Origin: [Clostridium] symbiosum ATCC 14940
GTDB lineage: Bacteria; Bacillota; Clostridia; Lachnospirales; Lachnospiraceae
Assembly (NCBI RefSeq): GCF_000466485.1
Contig: NZ_KE992894.1
Coordinates: 1 to 38,483 of the forward strand
DNA: 38,483 bases
Reading direction: 5' to 3'
Below the pieces are notes generated by a model. The model did not search any database, had not been told where the DNA came from, and worked only from the letters and a program-made list of their open reading frames with translations. A program made the translations under genes and the position numbers. Of this stretch, positions 7,667-21,500 are shown piece by piece (positions within the stretch are counted from its first letter, which is position 1; each line of letters begins with the position of its first letter).

Positions 7667-8349
7667 AAGCACACAGCTTCTCTCACCCCATTTTCCTGGA
7701 TTCCCTGGATAATCAGCCGTTTTTTCTTGTAGAGCTGCACAACCGACAGAAGGAAATCTAGCTTAATGGTTTCTTTCAATTCCTGATATTCCGGAAGCAG
7801 GCGGAATGTCCACTTTGCATTTTCCTCCAGAACCTGGTATAGATCCTCTAGTTGTAATGACAGATTGCCGGACTGCTCCAGCTTTCCCAACAAAAGCCGT
7901 TCGTTTTCGTTCATAAAGATTCCGCTAAAAGCCCCCCGCACAGAAAATCCATGGGACAGCCCCATACAAAGGGCACGGAAGCGGAGCGATATAGTCAGGC
8001 GATTTGGAGTGACAAAAACCTTTAACAGTAAATCTACCACAGCTGCTTCCACACTTTCCCCTTCCCCGCATACCAGGAGCCCCCTCCGCAGCAGGCGGCT
8101 GACACAGTATTGTATTTCACTGCTTTTTACCGTTTTCTCCAGTTCTTCATCTTCCCCGCGCCTTCCAATCTGTCCCATTAAACTTAACACATGGTTCTCC
8201 AGGTTCCCTCTCTCTACAAAATCCCAAAGAAGGGCCGACCAAACGTATACTTCCATGTTCACCAGGTAATATTCTTCTCCTGCCGCTTCCACCATAAACC
8301 GGCCCTTTTTATCCGTCGTTTTCTTTCCAACCGCACTGAAAATCAGCAT
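7663..8349 (-). CDS. Uncharacterised soluble protein
   Basis: 228 residues from an ATG with TAGGAGGAGCAAA upstream. No signal peptide or membrane segment. The N-terminal 60 residues (GRFMVEAAGEEYYLVNMEVYV) and the following helices could be a winged-helix-like unit, but this is only an impression. The C-terminal half is helical with a basic KKKR patch. It sits between two membrane proteins, overlapping the downstream one by four bases and starting 10 bases after the upstream one, so the three are surely co-expressed. Not recognised. Confidence 0.6.
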   Translation of the reverse strand: MLIFSAVGKKTTDKKGRFMVEAAGEEYYLVNMEVYVWSALLWDFVERGNLENHVLSLMGQIGRRGEDEELEKTVKSSEIQYCVSRLLRRGLLVCGEGESVEAAVVDLLLKVFVTPNRLTISLRFRALCMGLSHGFSVRGAFSGIFMNENERLLLGKLEQSGNLSLQLEDLYQVLEENAKWTFRLLPEYQELKETIKLDFLLSVVQLYKKKRLIIQGIQENGVREAVCL

Positions 8350-8359
8350 TTTGCTCCTC

Positions 8360-9007
8360 CTACTGTTTAATTGTAAATAAAAGTGGTACTATCAGGGGTA
8401 CAAAGTAAAGCAGCACAAACAGAAGCGGGTACGGAATCGGTTGAATCCTTCTCCACTTTTTATGCTCTGATATTTTCAAAGGAATTGCACCCAGACTCTG
8501 TGAAATTTCTTCCCTGAATTTAAGAAATAAAGACCAGAATTCCTCACCTGTATACCCAAAGGATTCCACCCGGATAATCCGGTAAGCGGTTCCATCTGCC
8601 TGAATTTGACTGTTTTTATGATCTTCCTTTAATATTGCATAAAACCGCGGACGGCCGTTCCTGCTTTCCGCCGCAATTCCTTCCACTTCATCTAACCATA
8701 TGGTCGCCCTCTCATATTCCTGCGCCCTCATTGGCTGGCAGATATCAAGCCTGCCCTCCTTCAATTCCAGAAAGCAGCCTGCCATATCCATGACGTATTG
8801 ATCTACTTTCCTGTAACAAAGAAACAGAACCACAACTCCAGAAACAGATAAGGCCGCATAATAAACCATCAGCCAGTTTCGATAACCTGCCGCAATCAGG
8901 ATAATGAATCCTGCCCCCAATGCGGCAAATATGACAGAAAACCGGCGGTACAGATCACGCCGGTCCATCCTTTTATACATCTCCTCTTGCTTTGCTTCCA
9001 ATCTCAC
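8360..9007 (-). CDS. Membrane protein of unknown function
   Basis: 215 residues. The GTG start at 9007 has GAGAGGAG 8 bases upstream. A basic N-terminus is followed by two close hydrophobic segments (about residues 24-41 and 47-64), a cytoplasmic-looking domain of about 110 residues (GCFLELKEGRLDI, RFYAILKED) and a third hydrophobic segment at the C-terminus (about 193-211, PYPLLFVLLYFVPLIVPLLF). The middle domain has a strand pattern reminiscent of PH-like bacterial domains, but no motif proves it. It is 24 bases downstream of the DUF3268 gene and probably shares its transcript. Confidence 0.6.
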   Translation of the reverse strand: MRLEAKQEEMYKRMDRRDLYRRFSVIFAALGAGFIILIAAGYRNWLMVYYAALSVSGVVVLFLCYRKVDQYVMDMAGCFLELKEGRLDICQPMRAQEYERATIWLDEVEGIAAESRNGRPRFYAILKEDHKNSQIQADGTAYRIIRVESFGYTGEEFWSLFLKFREEISQSLGAIPLKISEHKKWRRIQPIPYPLLFVLLYFVPLIVPLLFTIKQ

Positions 9008-9031
9008 CCAGTCGTCTCCTCTCAGTTTTCC

Positions 9032-9481
9032 CTATGCCGCTCTTTTACTGCAGCCATTCCAGAATTTCTCACACTCCGCTATGGTCTGTTCACAATAATA
9101 GTCTGAAAAATACCCGATATGCGCCTCCTCCGGCTCAATCCCCAACTGAAAAGCCAGCCAGCGGTAGGCCTGGCTTCTCGTCATCAGGCGGTTTTTCCAT
9201 AACCGGTCAAATGCCCTGTGAGCCTGAATCCGTTTGTTCCTTAAGTTTCCGTCAGCCAGTATCCCTTTGGGATTGCTGCTGCCTTCATGGACACCCACAT
9301 AGGCATCACAACCAGCCGGATAATTACTGCAGACATACAGCCTGCTCCCAGGTACAAGGGTGCGACTGCCATATACATACTCCGCAGGCCGAAGCACGGC
9401 ACGCCGGCCACAATACGGACAGATTATGTCCGACTGCCGCTTTTTGCTTCTCCTGTTTATTTTATTACACATCAACTTCAT
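9032..9481 (-). CDS. DUF3268 zinc-finger protein
   Basis: 149 residues with a clear DUF3268 pattern: a CPYCGRRAVLR knuckle, YVCSNYPAGCDAYVGVH with further cysteines, and the helical signature HRAFDRLWKNRLMTRSQAYR. C21 and C24 pair with the later cysteines as a probable zinc site. Proteins of this family recur in Gram-positive conjugative elements and phages; the function is unknown, and nucleic-acid binding is likely from the zinc ribbon. ATG start after AAGGAAAGGAG. The gene follows the giant adhesin by 75 bases, where I see no terminator, so read-through from the adhesin is possible. Confidence 0.8.
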   Translation of the reverse strand: MKLMCNKINRRSKKRQSDIICPYCGRRAVLRPAEYVYGSRTLVPGSRLYVCSNYPAGCDAYVGVHEGSSNPKGILADGNLRNKRIQAHRAFDRLWKNRLMTRSQAYRWLAFQLGIEPEEAHIGYFSDYYCEQTIAECEKFWNGCSKRAA

Positions 9482-9556
9482 TTCCAGACTCCTTTCCTTA
9501 GATCATGGTTATGAAATAAGTGTAATAAAACATCCCCTGCCAGGTGAACCGTATTT

Positions 9557-12500
9557 CTAACTTATTTTTGACTTTTTCGCTTGTTTTCCTTTCCGTCTTC
9601 TCTTTACCTGATAAATGCCGCCTGCGCCCGCTGAGGCGGCAAGTAAGCTTCCCGCCCCGATAACAGCTATTGGCACTTTGGGCTTCTTCTGCGGCGTGTA
9701 GACGGCAGTTGCCTTCACCTGATACTCGACTTCCTGTTTCTGCAAAAAATCTTTTGTCAGGTATTCCGCCTCATACCAAAAGCCGTCCTCCTCCTCAAAC
9801 ATCACATTGCCGCGGTAGACAGCGCTGCAGTCAGCAATCATTTTCCGTCCTGTAATCAGGGCGTCCCGGCAGGTGATTCCTTCCGGATCCTGATAAGCGC
9901 TCCCGGCCCACTCCATCTGCTGTATTTCATAGCTCTTTTTATCAAGCCCTATAAGCTGCAGCAGTTCTTCTTCATATCCGGCAAGCTCCGGTGTCTCATC
10001 ATTGTGGGGGATGATCACATCCTCCAAATGATACCCCGGCGTCCCATACTCATGGAACACGGCATGGAACTCAAACCCGTCCTCCCATCTTCGATCAGAA
10101 AATGTATACTCGGAAAGAGAGACACTTCGCTCTATCTGCTGCCCGGTTCTCTCGTCCGTCACCGTGATGGATACTTTTTCCGGTATCGTATCCGCAGCCT
10201 CCACAGCTTCGTAAAGTACGGTATCCTCTGCCAGTTCTTCATGAGCCGATATTACGGTCTTCTCTTTCGTATACCCCTGCAGCTCATAGATACAGCCATC
10301 TCGCACAATCTCCTGCGCCGGTATCAGTTTTTCATCTGTATCTTCCAAGAAAGCGTCACTGTATACAGTAATACGTTCCTTACCAGAAGGTTTCGCCGGG
10401 CGCTGCCCAAGAATCTCATGCCGCACTTCCTCCAAGCGGTAAGAAACTCCATCAACTACGATATCCGGAGCAAAATTATCCCGCTTTTCCTCCTTGTCGG
10501 TTGTAACATACTGTTCCTCCCGGTAAATATCCTCCGCTGCATAAGCCTCCCTGCTGGTTCCTGCCAGAAAAAGCACAACCATCAGAACCATACAGCCCTG
10601 CTTCATCAGACGGCGTTTCTTAAATGCCAGGGCAAGCACAGTGACCGCAAGGAAGAACAGGACCATCTCTGCTCCATGATGAGATCCTTCTTCCCCATAA
10701 CCGGTTTTAGGTAAGTCCTCCAGTCCTTTCAACACAACTTCCCCCTTTCCTCCCAGCTTTGACTGATATTCTGCCGTTATGGTTCCATAATGCCTGCTGT
10801 TCTTTAACACACAATCTCCAATCACACTTCCGTCCTCAAATACCTGGAAAGTAAATACCGTTGGATTATGCTCGTAGGTTTCTGGCGGAGTAATCTCCCG
10901 GTACTGGTATATTCCCGGTTCTACTGGAACAAAGGAAAGTTTCCCTTCACTGTCCGTTGTCCCTTCCAATATCACATTCCCTGCATGGTCAAGAATCTGG
11001 ATAACAGCCCCCGCAAGCCCGGCACCTGTTTCCATATCCACCTTCTGGATCACAACTGGATTCTTCTTATAATCTTTCACCGTGTTATCCCCTGTAATCC
11101 TGCCGTCCTCTTCTACCGTGAACTGAAAGACAGCCGTATTCACATAATAATTTTCCGGCCCGACAGTCTCTTTGAAGGTGTAAACTCCCGGCTTTGGCTT
11201 CTTAAACCGCACATTGCCGTTCCGATCGGATACGCCGGTAAAATAAACGCTGCCGTCCGGATTGTAGATGGTAATGGTAGCTCCGGCAATCTTATCTCCG
11301 GTGGTTGCATCTACTTTGGAGATGTTACCGTACTCGTCATGAAGATTTTCATCGTCCGGGGTATCCGGTGTATGCCTAATCTTATAGTTGTAAACCGTAA
11401 ACTCCTGCTTGTCTGCCCGGTCCTTAATCACAATCGTAACCGGCTCCATCTTCTTAAACCCTGCCGGGGCTTCCACCTCCCGGATTACATAACGGCCCGC
11501 TGCCAGCCCTTTAAAAGTTTCCGGACTATTGCCTGAAACCCACTCGCGTACAGTCTGGCCGTCAGCCTCCCGCACCATCTGCAATTTTGCACCAGGTACA
11601 GGCTTATGATCTTTTCCATTCTGTTTGCTGATTCCCACCTGGATTTTCTGGTTCACAGCGGTAACTTCTTTGATACCAGGCTCATCAGTCACCCGGAACT
11701 TTACCGGCTCCATCGTAGCATATCCATCGGGGCTGCTCTTTTCACGGATTTCATAATCACCGACAAATAGCCCTGCAAATCTCTTCATCGTTCCATCAGT
11801 CACCCACTCCTCAACCAGTTTCTCAGACATGGTCCCCGGGTGGGAATATAGCTGAAGCATGGCTCCCGCCACAGGTTCTTTCGTTTCTGAATCCACTTTC
11901 TCCACATGTACTTCAATCTGTCTGTTCTCCATCTCAAAATACTGTTTCCCCAGCTCTTCCTTCACCTCAATCGTAATCGGTGAAGCCATCTGATATCCTG
12001 GAAGCGGCTCCAATTCATGGATTTCATATAATCCGGGAGCCAATCCCTTAAAGACCTCCGGCAGTTCCCCGGATATCCAGTCCCGTATGATTTCCTGATT
12101 GTCCATGCGGACCAGACGCAGCTTCGTGCCCGGAAGCGGTTTTTCCCCGTCGGTCTTCTGAATATCTACCTCCAGCTTCTGGTTTAGCACTTCAAAGTTC
12201 TGTACCCCGGCCTCATTTCTCACTTCAATGATAACCGGCTCCGGCAAAAGCATATATCCCTCTGCAGCCTGTACTTCCTTTATGGTGTAAAATCCCTTTT
12301 CCAGACCGGTAAAATGCTCTGATTCCGCTCCTGAAACCCATTCCTTCACCAGCGCGCTGTCACGGTTCCTGATTAACTGAAGTACCGCTCCGACAACCGG
12401 CTCTTTCGTTTCTTTATCCAGTTTCTCAATGTTCACCTCAATCTTATGGTTCTCAATGGTAAATACCTGGATTTTGTAATCCTTTGTTACCGTAATCTTT

Positions 12501-15500
12501 ACCGGCTCTTTGAGTTTTTGGTAGCCATCTGCTTCGCTGGTCTCATAAATCAGATAATCACCAGCTTCCAGCTTCGAGAAGCGTTCCGGAGTCCCATCCG
12601 TCATCCATTCACGGACTACGGTACCGTCCTCTCTCACAAGCTTTAACATGACTCCGGCTACCGGCTCATGGCTTTCTCCATCCACTTTCTCAATCTCTGC
12701 CCGAATCGGGAAATTTTGGATCGTGAATTTTTGTACGCCTTCCTGATTCGTGACCGTTATTTCCATCGGCGGCATGTTTAAATAGGCGTCCGGTGATTCC
12801 ACTTCACGAATCAGATAGCGCCCAGCGGAGATTCCTTTAAATACCTCCGGCTTGCTGGCAGATACCCACTGTCTGATTGCTTCCTCCTCCGGCAGCCGCA
12901 CAAGTTCCAGCTTAGCTCCAGAGAGGATCTGTCCGTTTTCACCGTCTACTTTCTCAATCTCCACTTCTATCTTCTGGTTCTCAATCTGGAATGTCTGCGC
13001 CCCGGCGGTATCCGTAACTATAATCTTTATTGGTTCCTGTAAAAGCTGGTATCCGTCTGCAGCCTCCGTCTCTCTTATGTAATAGACACCCGCACGCAGA
13101 CCGGTAAATACCATTGGCTCACTTCCTGTTACCCACTTACTCACTACCTTTTTTTCCTCATCAAGCAGTTCCAGCCTTGCCCCGCTTACAGGCTCCCCAG
13201 TCTCCTTGTCCACCTTTTCAATCACTACCCGAATTGGATAATTCCGGACAGTATAGGTCTGCACCTCTGCGGTGGGTAAAACTGTAATTTCCACCGGCTC
13301 CATCACCTGGTAACCTTCCGGGCTTTCCAATTCCCGGATTTCATACACACCGACAGGCAGGGCGATAAACCGTTCTGGCTTTTCACCGGATGTCCATTCC
13401 CTCACCACCTGGCCAGTCTTCTTTTCAATCATCTGCAGTCTGGCTCCAGGAAGGAAGTCCTCCGTATCCTGATCCAGCTTCTCAATCTCCACCGTGATAT
13501 GCTCATCAAACATCTCCACATGTTCCGGCGCCGTCATATTTTCTCTGATTTCAAAATAGACCTTCTCGGCCTGCAGATATCCGTTCGGCACTTCCTTTTC
13601 AATCAGCACATAATGTCCTGCCGGTATGTTCTTTATTACATGCGGAACCGTGGATGACCTCCAGCTTTCAAATACCTCGCTTTCCTCTTTTATCTCATTC
13701 CCTGATTCGTCCGTTTTGATACGGACCGGACGGATTTCAAGCAGCGCACCCGGAACCTCTTCCTTTGAGGTTAAATCCTTTTTGGATATCTCAACAGAGT
13801 TCGCCTGGTCCGTCACTTCATACTGGTACGTGATAACCTCTATCCGGTCTGTCTTAACATTAAACTGGAATGTATGAATGGCCGGATCGATCAAATATCC
13901 GTCCGGAGCGCTTACTTCCTGCACCTTAAAAGTATATAAGCTCACAGAGCCGTCTGCACTCATCTCACCGATTGGCATGTCACTGCTTTCTACATACCCG
14001 TTCTTATCTGTAATCAGGATAGTGGCTGTATTTTTATCCACGTTCGTAAGTTTGAATGCTGCGCCGGCCAGCGGTTTGTCCGGATTTTCCGCATCGGCCT
14101 TTGTAATTACCAGCCGCCCTTTGATTCTCTTGTCAACCATTTCAATCTCAATGACCTGGCTGCTCTCCACGGATTCAAACCTTATCTCCTCCGCCCTGAC
14201 ATAACCGAATGGGGTCTGTTTTTCTACCAGGTAATAAATCCCCCGGGGCAGCCCTTCTATTTTGTAAGGCTTCAAATCGCCCGCTCCAAATCCGTCTGGT
14301 ATCCGTCCCTCCTTTTGATCCTGTTCAGTATAGATTCCATCGGAACCGGATATCCAGGTTTCCACAAGGTCGCTTTCCTCGTAATCCACGGAAGGAATTA
14401 AGTTTCCATTCTGATCATAGATGAAGTTCCCATCCGTATCCGTAATGAAAAGCTGATTTCCCGCTTCATCGTAACGGTTATGCTTTGTCAGGTTCCCGTC
14501 CTCACCCGCCCTGTAGACAGCCAGCTCTGCCCCTGCAATAACTTTTCCGCCCGGCGCTCCGGTCTTTAAAAAGAGAACGGTAATCGGTTCATTCACCATG
14601 GTAAAGCTCTGGGTTCTGGTTTTTGACCCAACATCTAAAACAGGAATATAAATGGGGACGGCTTTCTTCATGCCGGACGGGACGTCTTCCTCTACCAGCA
14701 CATATTTGCCCACTGGCATATAGTCAAAATGCATGGCTCCTGTTTCTGTCACATAGCATACAGTCTGGACACTGCCGGGAACCGGCTTTATGTCATAATC
14801 GTAAGCAATATAACTATGACCGCCCTCTGTAATGACCGGATGCGCTGTTTTTCGGACCTCCCTTCCATCGTCGGTGGTCCACTTATAAAACGGCGTCTCC
14901 GGGTTATAGCGGATTTGCCCATTCTCATCATATTCCGGCTCCCCCTGTTCATTAAGCACCGCTGGATAAAGTGCAAGTACCGCTGGGTTCTCATTGGCAA
15001 GCGCTTTCCCGGTTCTGGAATCTGTTTTAAGGATTTCAACGGCGGTATGGTCGTCTTCCATGACAGCCCCCTGTATCTCCCCAGTCTCCAGAACAATGAC
15101 CTCCACCTCACCGGAAGTCACATATCCGGCCTCCGTAGGCGTCCTCGTTTCCCTCAAGATATAATCGCCGGGCGCAATATGGTCAATCCAGTGCGGCTTC
15201 GTAGTCCTGATGGGGTTATGATTCCCGTCCAGTTTCAGATTTCCACGGTCATCGTATTCATACCCGGATATCCACTGCTCCTGGACTCTGGGGTTCTCCT
15301 CTTGATCTCTGGTAATTTCCAAATGCCAGCCCTTTTCCGAGTCATCATAAACCTTGTGGGCCGCATAGAGTGTCAGTTCTGCCCCTTCTACCTCTTTTCT
15401 CGATGTCATGTCAAGTTTAGATATCTCGATTTTCGTAAAGTCGTTTTCCAGATAGAAAGACTGCGTCTCCGTGATTTCATTTACAAGCATACCGATTGGC

Positions 15501-18500
15501 ATGGTCTGGACATAACCTTTCGATGACGGCACCACGGTCTCCTCCAGTATGTACGCTCCCGCCGGTACCCTGGTAATCTCATGGGCCTTCTTCTCTGTTG
15601 TTGTCACCCATTCATTGTCCGTCATGGTCACCCCGCCATTTTTATAATAGATGGGCAAACCATTCTCATCAACAACCGGCTCCAAATTTGAGTTAATCGT
15701 CTCCCTTCCCTCTTCGTCCCTGTGAATCTCTACAGACTGGGAAATGATTTTATTGCCGTTTTTATCCAGAGGCCACACGATGATATTTCCCTTTTCATCT
15801 GTTACATAAGCCATACCAGTCTCGGAATCCAGCATACAGATGCGATTCTCCCAGTCGTCAAGGCCATACAGGATACCGCTTTCCTCATCGTACTCCGTCG
15901 GATCATACTCCAGATCAAAATACCAGAGCGGTACAACCGGGTTCTTTTCCTCTGTAATATCCCAGATATCGTTTTTCTGCGCGTCCTGTTCTGTAATCCT
16001 GATATCGATATCAGCTCCGGTTTCACTTGCCGTTATGCCGAGGACGGAATCAAACATATTGCGTTTTACCGTGACCCCTTTGTACTCATGTTCTCCGGTC
16101 TTCTCTACCCGAAGTCCCTGATACATGGTAAGTGTTGCATTTCCAACGTAAGTGTTGTATCGGATTCCCTTCCCTGTAAACGTGCCGTCCTCCTCATAAA
16201 GAAGCCGCACATTGCCCATCTGCTTCAACTCTTCCTCCGTTCCGGATACCGTGATGGCTGACCACTCATCATAGGTCTTTGTGGCATAGCCATACCCGGC
16301 ATACTCGCCGTTTGACCAGTAATAGAGGATTACATCGCCTCTCTCTTTTAACTGTTCTTCATCTCCCTGAACCCGATAGGTAATAGTATCAGTTCCCTGC
16401 TCTACCTTATGGATCCCCACACGGATTGGCCGGTCTTTTACCACCATCTGGTGCATATCCTCCATTATCGGTTTCCCGTCTTTTCCAATGGCTTTCACAT
16501 ACTGGTACTTAACCGCCGGCACTTTCTTCCCTGCGTCTCCGTCCTCATAATACTCCACCAGATCAGAGTAAAGCTCGATGGCAACGGGTTTGGAGCGCAC
16601 ATAACCCTCCGGCGGATTTTGTTCCACCAGGACATAGCAGCCAGCTCCAAGCATCTGTGGCAGCTCGATATAACCGACGTACTGTTTCTCATTGCTCAGG
16701 CTCCCGTCTTCCTGCTCTACTTCACCGTCCCGGACCGTGCTGTATGCCTTAAAAATTCCGACCTCTGCCCCGGTTTCATCACGCATGATAATCTGTTCGG
16801 TCTCATCATAGAGCGGTACCCCATGTTCATCAAACAGGACGTCTCCAGTTCCTTCCACTCCAGTCGTACCGCTTCCTTCCACATCCCGCCTGGCCGCATA
16901 GATTTTAAATAAGGCTCCATCATGCAGGATATTCTCACCAGTTTCACTGTCCAGCTTTTCAATGCGGATTCGGGAGCCGTAAAACTCATTTTCAAAATCC
17001 ATGTTGGCAAAGCTGATAAAATTAAAGGAGCCGTCTTTTTCCAGACCAGGCTCCCGGTTTCCGATATCTCCATTATCATTGATAACTTCCCCATATCTGG
17101 GGTCTAACACACTCCATGGAACCAGTGCTTTTGCATACTTACGGTCTATGGCAGTGGAGATTCCGGTCATGGTATCCACGCCGTCAAGCGTCACCCCGTA
17201 ATCTGTTACATTTCCGTCCCGGTCCAGATAGACATCATAATATACACCGTCCTGCTGCCCGTGATCTTCACTGATACTTTTGTAGCGGTAATACCCGGCC
17301 ACCGCCTCATTCCCACAGTCCCTTGCGCTGTCCGGTTCCAGACCGTATTTAAACACCAGGAAATCCCCGTCATGATTATGCGCCTTGATGGTGTGTATCT
17401 CCTCATTAAATCGTATGAAGTATCGTTCCATCAGTTCTTCCGGCGTCAGTTCTACATCATAAAAATACTCAGGGGACGGTGTTTTGTCGTGGATTGTCCC
17501 ATCCTCCTCTATTTGAGGGACAAACGGTATCTCCACTTCCTTTGGCTTGTCAATCTCGTAGTGCTTGCCGGGAATCTCCGTTGGCTGCTGTTCCACCAGG
17601 ACATACACGCCATACGGCAGCATAATACTCTGGCCCCAGTAATCGTCCTTCCCGCCGCCGCGGCTGGCATGTAGTGTTTTAAGGTCAAAATCCACATCAT
17701 ACCGGGGATCGTCCCACTCCACGGCAAGCAGTTCCCCCAACTCAGGATATTCTTTAAAAAAGGTTTCGTAATCATAAATTCCATTTTCTGTCTCTTTTAA
17801 AAGTCCCGTTTCCAGCAAATCGCTCCGAAGATACAGCTTAAACAAAAAGCCTGGTATGGTTTTTGCCTCCGGTCGGTTATTAAATCCGCCAAAAAGCACT
17901 GTGAAGGGGTCTCTGTGGATTTTATAGGTATTGGTATCCTTATAAGAATCCTCTGCGATATCCTTTGTCACTTTGATTGCCTGCTTTATCACCCGCTGAG
18001 TGACAATGATTGGATTGTCCCTGGTGCCGGCGTCCTGATCTACCCGATATTGGCCAGGATACAAAAGTACAGCTTCCTTGATATAGGAGCCTTCTGCAAT
18101 CGCCTCCTTCTCTGTAAAGACACTGACAGCGGCATTCTCATACTGCCTCACATAATCGCCGTAGTCCATCTGGATGCCATCTATCACGATAGTCTGTTCC
18201 GGCGCCTGCGCCCGGTATGTAACGGTAAGCGAACCTCCCTGGGTCTCCCAGTTCACATCTGAAGTGTCGATATCTATCGTATAAAGCCCGCTGTACTGGT
18301 CAAACTCTGCCTTGATTTCTTCCAGCTTCTCTTCATACTGGAATACCGGTACCGTTTCGTACACCGGGATAGTCTCCATCTCCGGTATTGGATTTCCTTC
18401 CTGATCCAGAATGATTTCCCCTGGCTCATAGGTATCAGCTGCCTGCGGATATATGTATTCCACCACCAATGGTTTGCCCTGCTTAACCGGCTCTCTTACT

Positions 18501-21500
18501 GCCTTTTTTCCCACAGTGAACCGATACCCATTCCGGACAAATTCGTCCTCTTCATAAATGGCATAAAAAAAGCCTGTGTCACAGGTGCTTTTTACAACCA
18601 GGCGGTCTGATGCCCTGTCATAAATTGCCGTATCACTCAGCGCCTTATATCCATAGCGTATAATTGCTTTCCAGACACCGTCTTCCTCATAAACCCGGTC
18701 CACACGGTAGGCATCCCAGAACGAATCAGAAGCACAGTATTCCAGAATTTCCCCAATAAACTGCTCATTGGTCTCCCCGCCAAGCTCTAGAATTGCCCAG
18801 GGATATCCGTCCAGACTGTCTTTATACCCCGAATAGAGGAGTGCTTCATTCGCCTGCTTTTTTACATACGCTTTATCAATCTCCTCCGCTGCCTCAATAT
18901 CCGGATCGCTCTCGTCCTCCCGTTCAATTGCCGCAACACCGATATTCAGGCGGTTGACGGCATCGTAGGTAAATTCCATCGGTTCCGTTTCATAGACTGG
19001 CTCTCCCTCCTCATCAAACTTTAATTTCACGGTTCCGTCAGGATTGTATTTATATTCCCCTCCTTCTGCCATTTTGTAAATGATATTTCCATTGGAATCC
19101 CGCTTCTCAATCCGCTGCGTTCCGGTAATCACCTGTTCTTCTGAGGTCTTCTCCTCTCCCGTTACCCGGTAGAATTTTGAGCCTTCCGGATAACCGGACA
19201 CCTTAATCTCATAACCAGAAGTGTCAAAATAGGTCACGGTAAAATCATTCCAGCTGCCATCATACTCATTAATCCGGTGGTTTAAATCCGTAGCGCTGAC
19301 TGAACCTGACTTTGAGATTGGGAAGGTTGTCCCGGTACGGTTAGACTCTGATAGGTGAATCCCCACCCGTGACAGCTCATACCCCTCGCTTCTTGATATC
19401 TCTTCTATGTAATAGCTGCCTAAAAGGAGCGGACGGCCAATCCACTGGTTTCCGTTATTTTCAACGTTCTCCTCATAGAGATTGGGCGCCTGTTTGCTGG
19501 TATCAGATTCTTCTGTAATTGCAACAAAAGAAGCATTTCCGTTTTCATCAGTTGCAGCCACGGCCACCAGATCGCCGGCTGTAAACACGGTTCCGGTATA
19601 ACCGTCCGGATGAATGATGTCCTCATAAGCATACAAGCCATAGACGGCCCCCTGCAGTGTTCCATCTCCCTGGGTCTTTCCGTAGCTGCCGCCAGTATCC
19701 TTCGGCCTGTTTTCCATCAGTCCTGCACTGTCTTCCGTTTCAATGCTTCGAGGCAGGTCCTCCTGATATAATTCCAGATCCCTTTTATTAATATGAATCT
19801 GTCCTTCTGTCCGGTGGTCATATATTTCAAACAGATATCCAGTGTCTGAATGGGAATAATCGCCCTGATTAACAGGCGGCACCTCGCTGTCATACATCAC
19901 CCCGTCCCAGGTCCAGGATCCGCCTTCTCCTTCTTCTGCATATGCCTCGCCGCGTAATATCTCCAGTTTCATCCGCCTGGCATTGCTTGGAGTAGCCTCC
20001 CCGATGTCCTCCTCCAGCTCCTCTTCTAAATCTTTCTCAACCTCAGCTTCCTCCTGCTCTGTTTCTTTGTCAGTTTCCTCTTTTTCAGGCTTCTCAGCCT
20101 CAGATGGGGTTGCCACTGCCTGCACCACAGGAATCTCATGTAAGGATATGCTCGGTTCCCCTGACTGATCTGCCGCCTCTGATGGGGTTGCCGTGTCTGC
20201 ACCCGGGTTCAAATAGAACAGTTCTGTTTCCTCTCCTTTTTTATTTCCCGGATAAGTTCCGATTACAGTCCCTTTCCCGCCTGCCTCAGAGGAAGAAAAG
20301 GCTACAATATCAACTGGAATATCATCATTATGAAGGTCATGGAGAATATACCCCAGCCTGGCCTTAATCTCCCTTGCCGTATATACCCTCTCCAAATGAA
20401 TCCAGGTATCCCATGCCTCGTCCCGATCCTCCTCAAGCGCGTCACGGGCTACCCCCTCATCTAAAGAATGAAAGTCACAGTTCTCCTCACACCAGTCAAC
20501 GCATTGCTGCCACGCTTCCCAGGCTTCCCGCTCCAGTTCTTCATTCTTCGCGTCAATTTCCTCCTGCTCCTCTTCGTCCGCATCGCCGTCTGCCTCGTAA
20601 TACTCAATGATGGGGTCAGGATGACCATTACAATACGTCTTGTAATAGTCGTACTTTTTTAAATCGGAATGCTCCAAATGCCCCTGCTGGTCCGTGGTGA
20701 TACGGTCTGCACATACAGTAAGAGAATCAAATCTTCCTTCTGATAAAGGACTGTCCTCCCAAAACTGATCTACCTCCAGGTTTGTCCCGTCAAGCTGCCC
20801 AAAGTCAAACTGCTCTAATATTTCAAAATCTGAATTTTCCAAAGGCTTCCCGGTTTCCGAATCATATTTAATCAGTTCTATTTTATAGTTTCGCTTAAAT
20901 GTCTCCTCATGCTCGTGCCGCTCATAAGGTATTTCATACCGTCCGCTTGTAATTGTGGTGCCGTCTTTGCCAAACTGAAGCCACACTTCCCAAGGTTCTT
21001 CCTCGCCGGCCATGGTAATCATGGCCTGTTTTCCTTCTGTAGCGCTGCCCTCTGTCCAGCCGTCCGGATACCATATTTTAAATGTATTGGGCTTAATCCA
21101 ATACTGAGCGGCCAGGGAGCCTTCTTTAAAACGCCCTCTTACAAATCCGATATCTGGATTTCCATTGGTACAGGTGAACGTAATCTGATTTCCTGAAATC
21201 TTATAGCTCCAGGTCAGAGGCAGCTCATACTCCAGTTCCGTCTGCCGCCAATCGCTGCTGTCTATCTCAAATGAAATACTGTAAGTACCATCATCCTGTT
21301 TCTCCATTTTGTGGACAGGCGCATCGGTCTGGTACTTTGAGGTGAAGCTGGGAATAGCCCCCTCTTCTACCGCTCCATTCGTCTGATTAAAAAACTGCGT
21401 CAATGCTCCCCTGGTCTGTGCTGCCACCGAAGGATCTTTAATATTGGCAATCAGCACCTCCATCTGATCCTGGAAGTCTTCAAGCCCATTCCAGTTTCCG

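Noticed and set aside
11385-13500. Tandem repeats as a CRISPR array
   Set aside because: Units are about 260 bases, coding and diverged, with no short identical repeats and spacers; no cas genes.
14729-15526. Long plus-strand open frame (265 codons) opposite the adhesin gene
   Set aside because: It is antisense to well-supported SpaA-like domains, has no ribosome binding site or recognisable domain, and follows the codon pattern of the other strand. The same applies to the other plus-strand frames within 9.6-22 kb.
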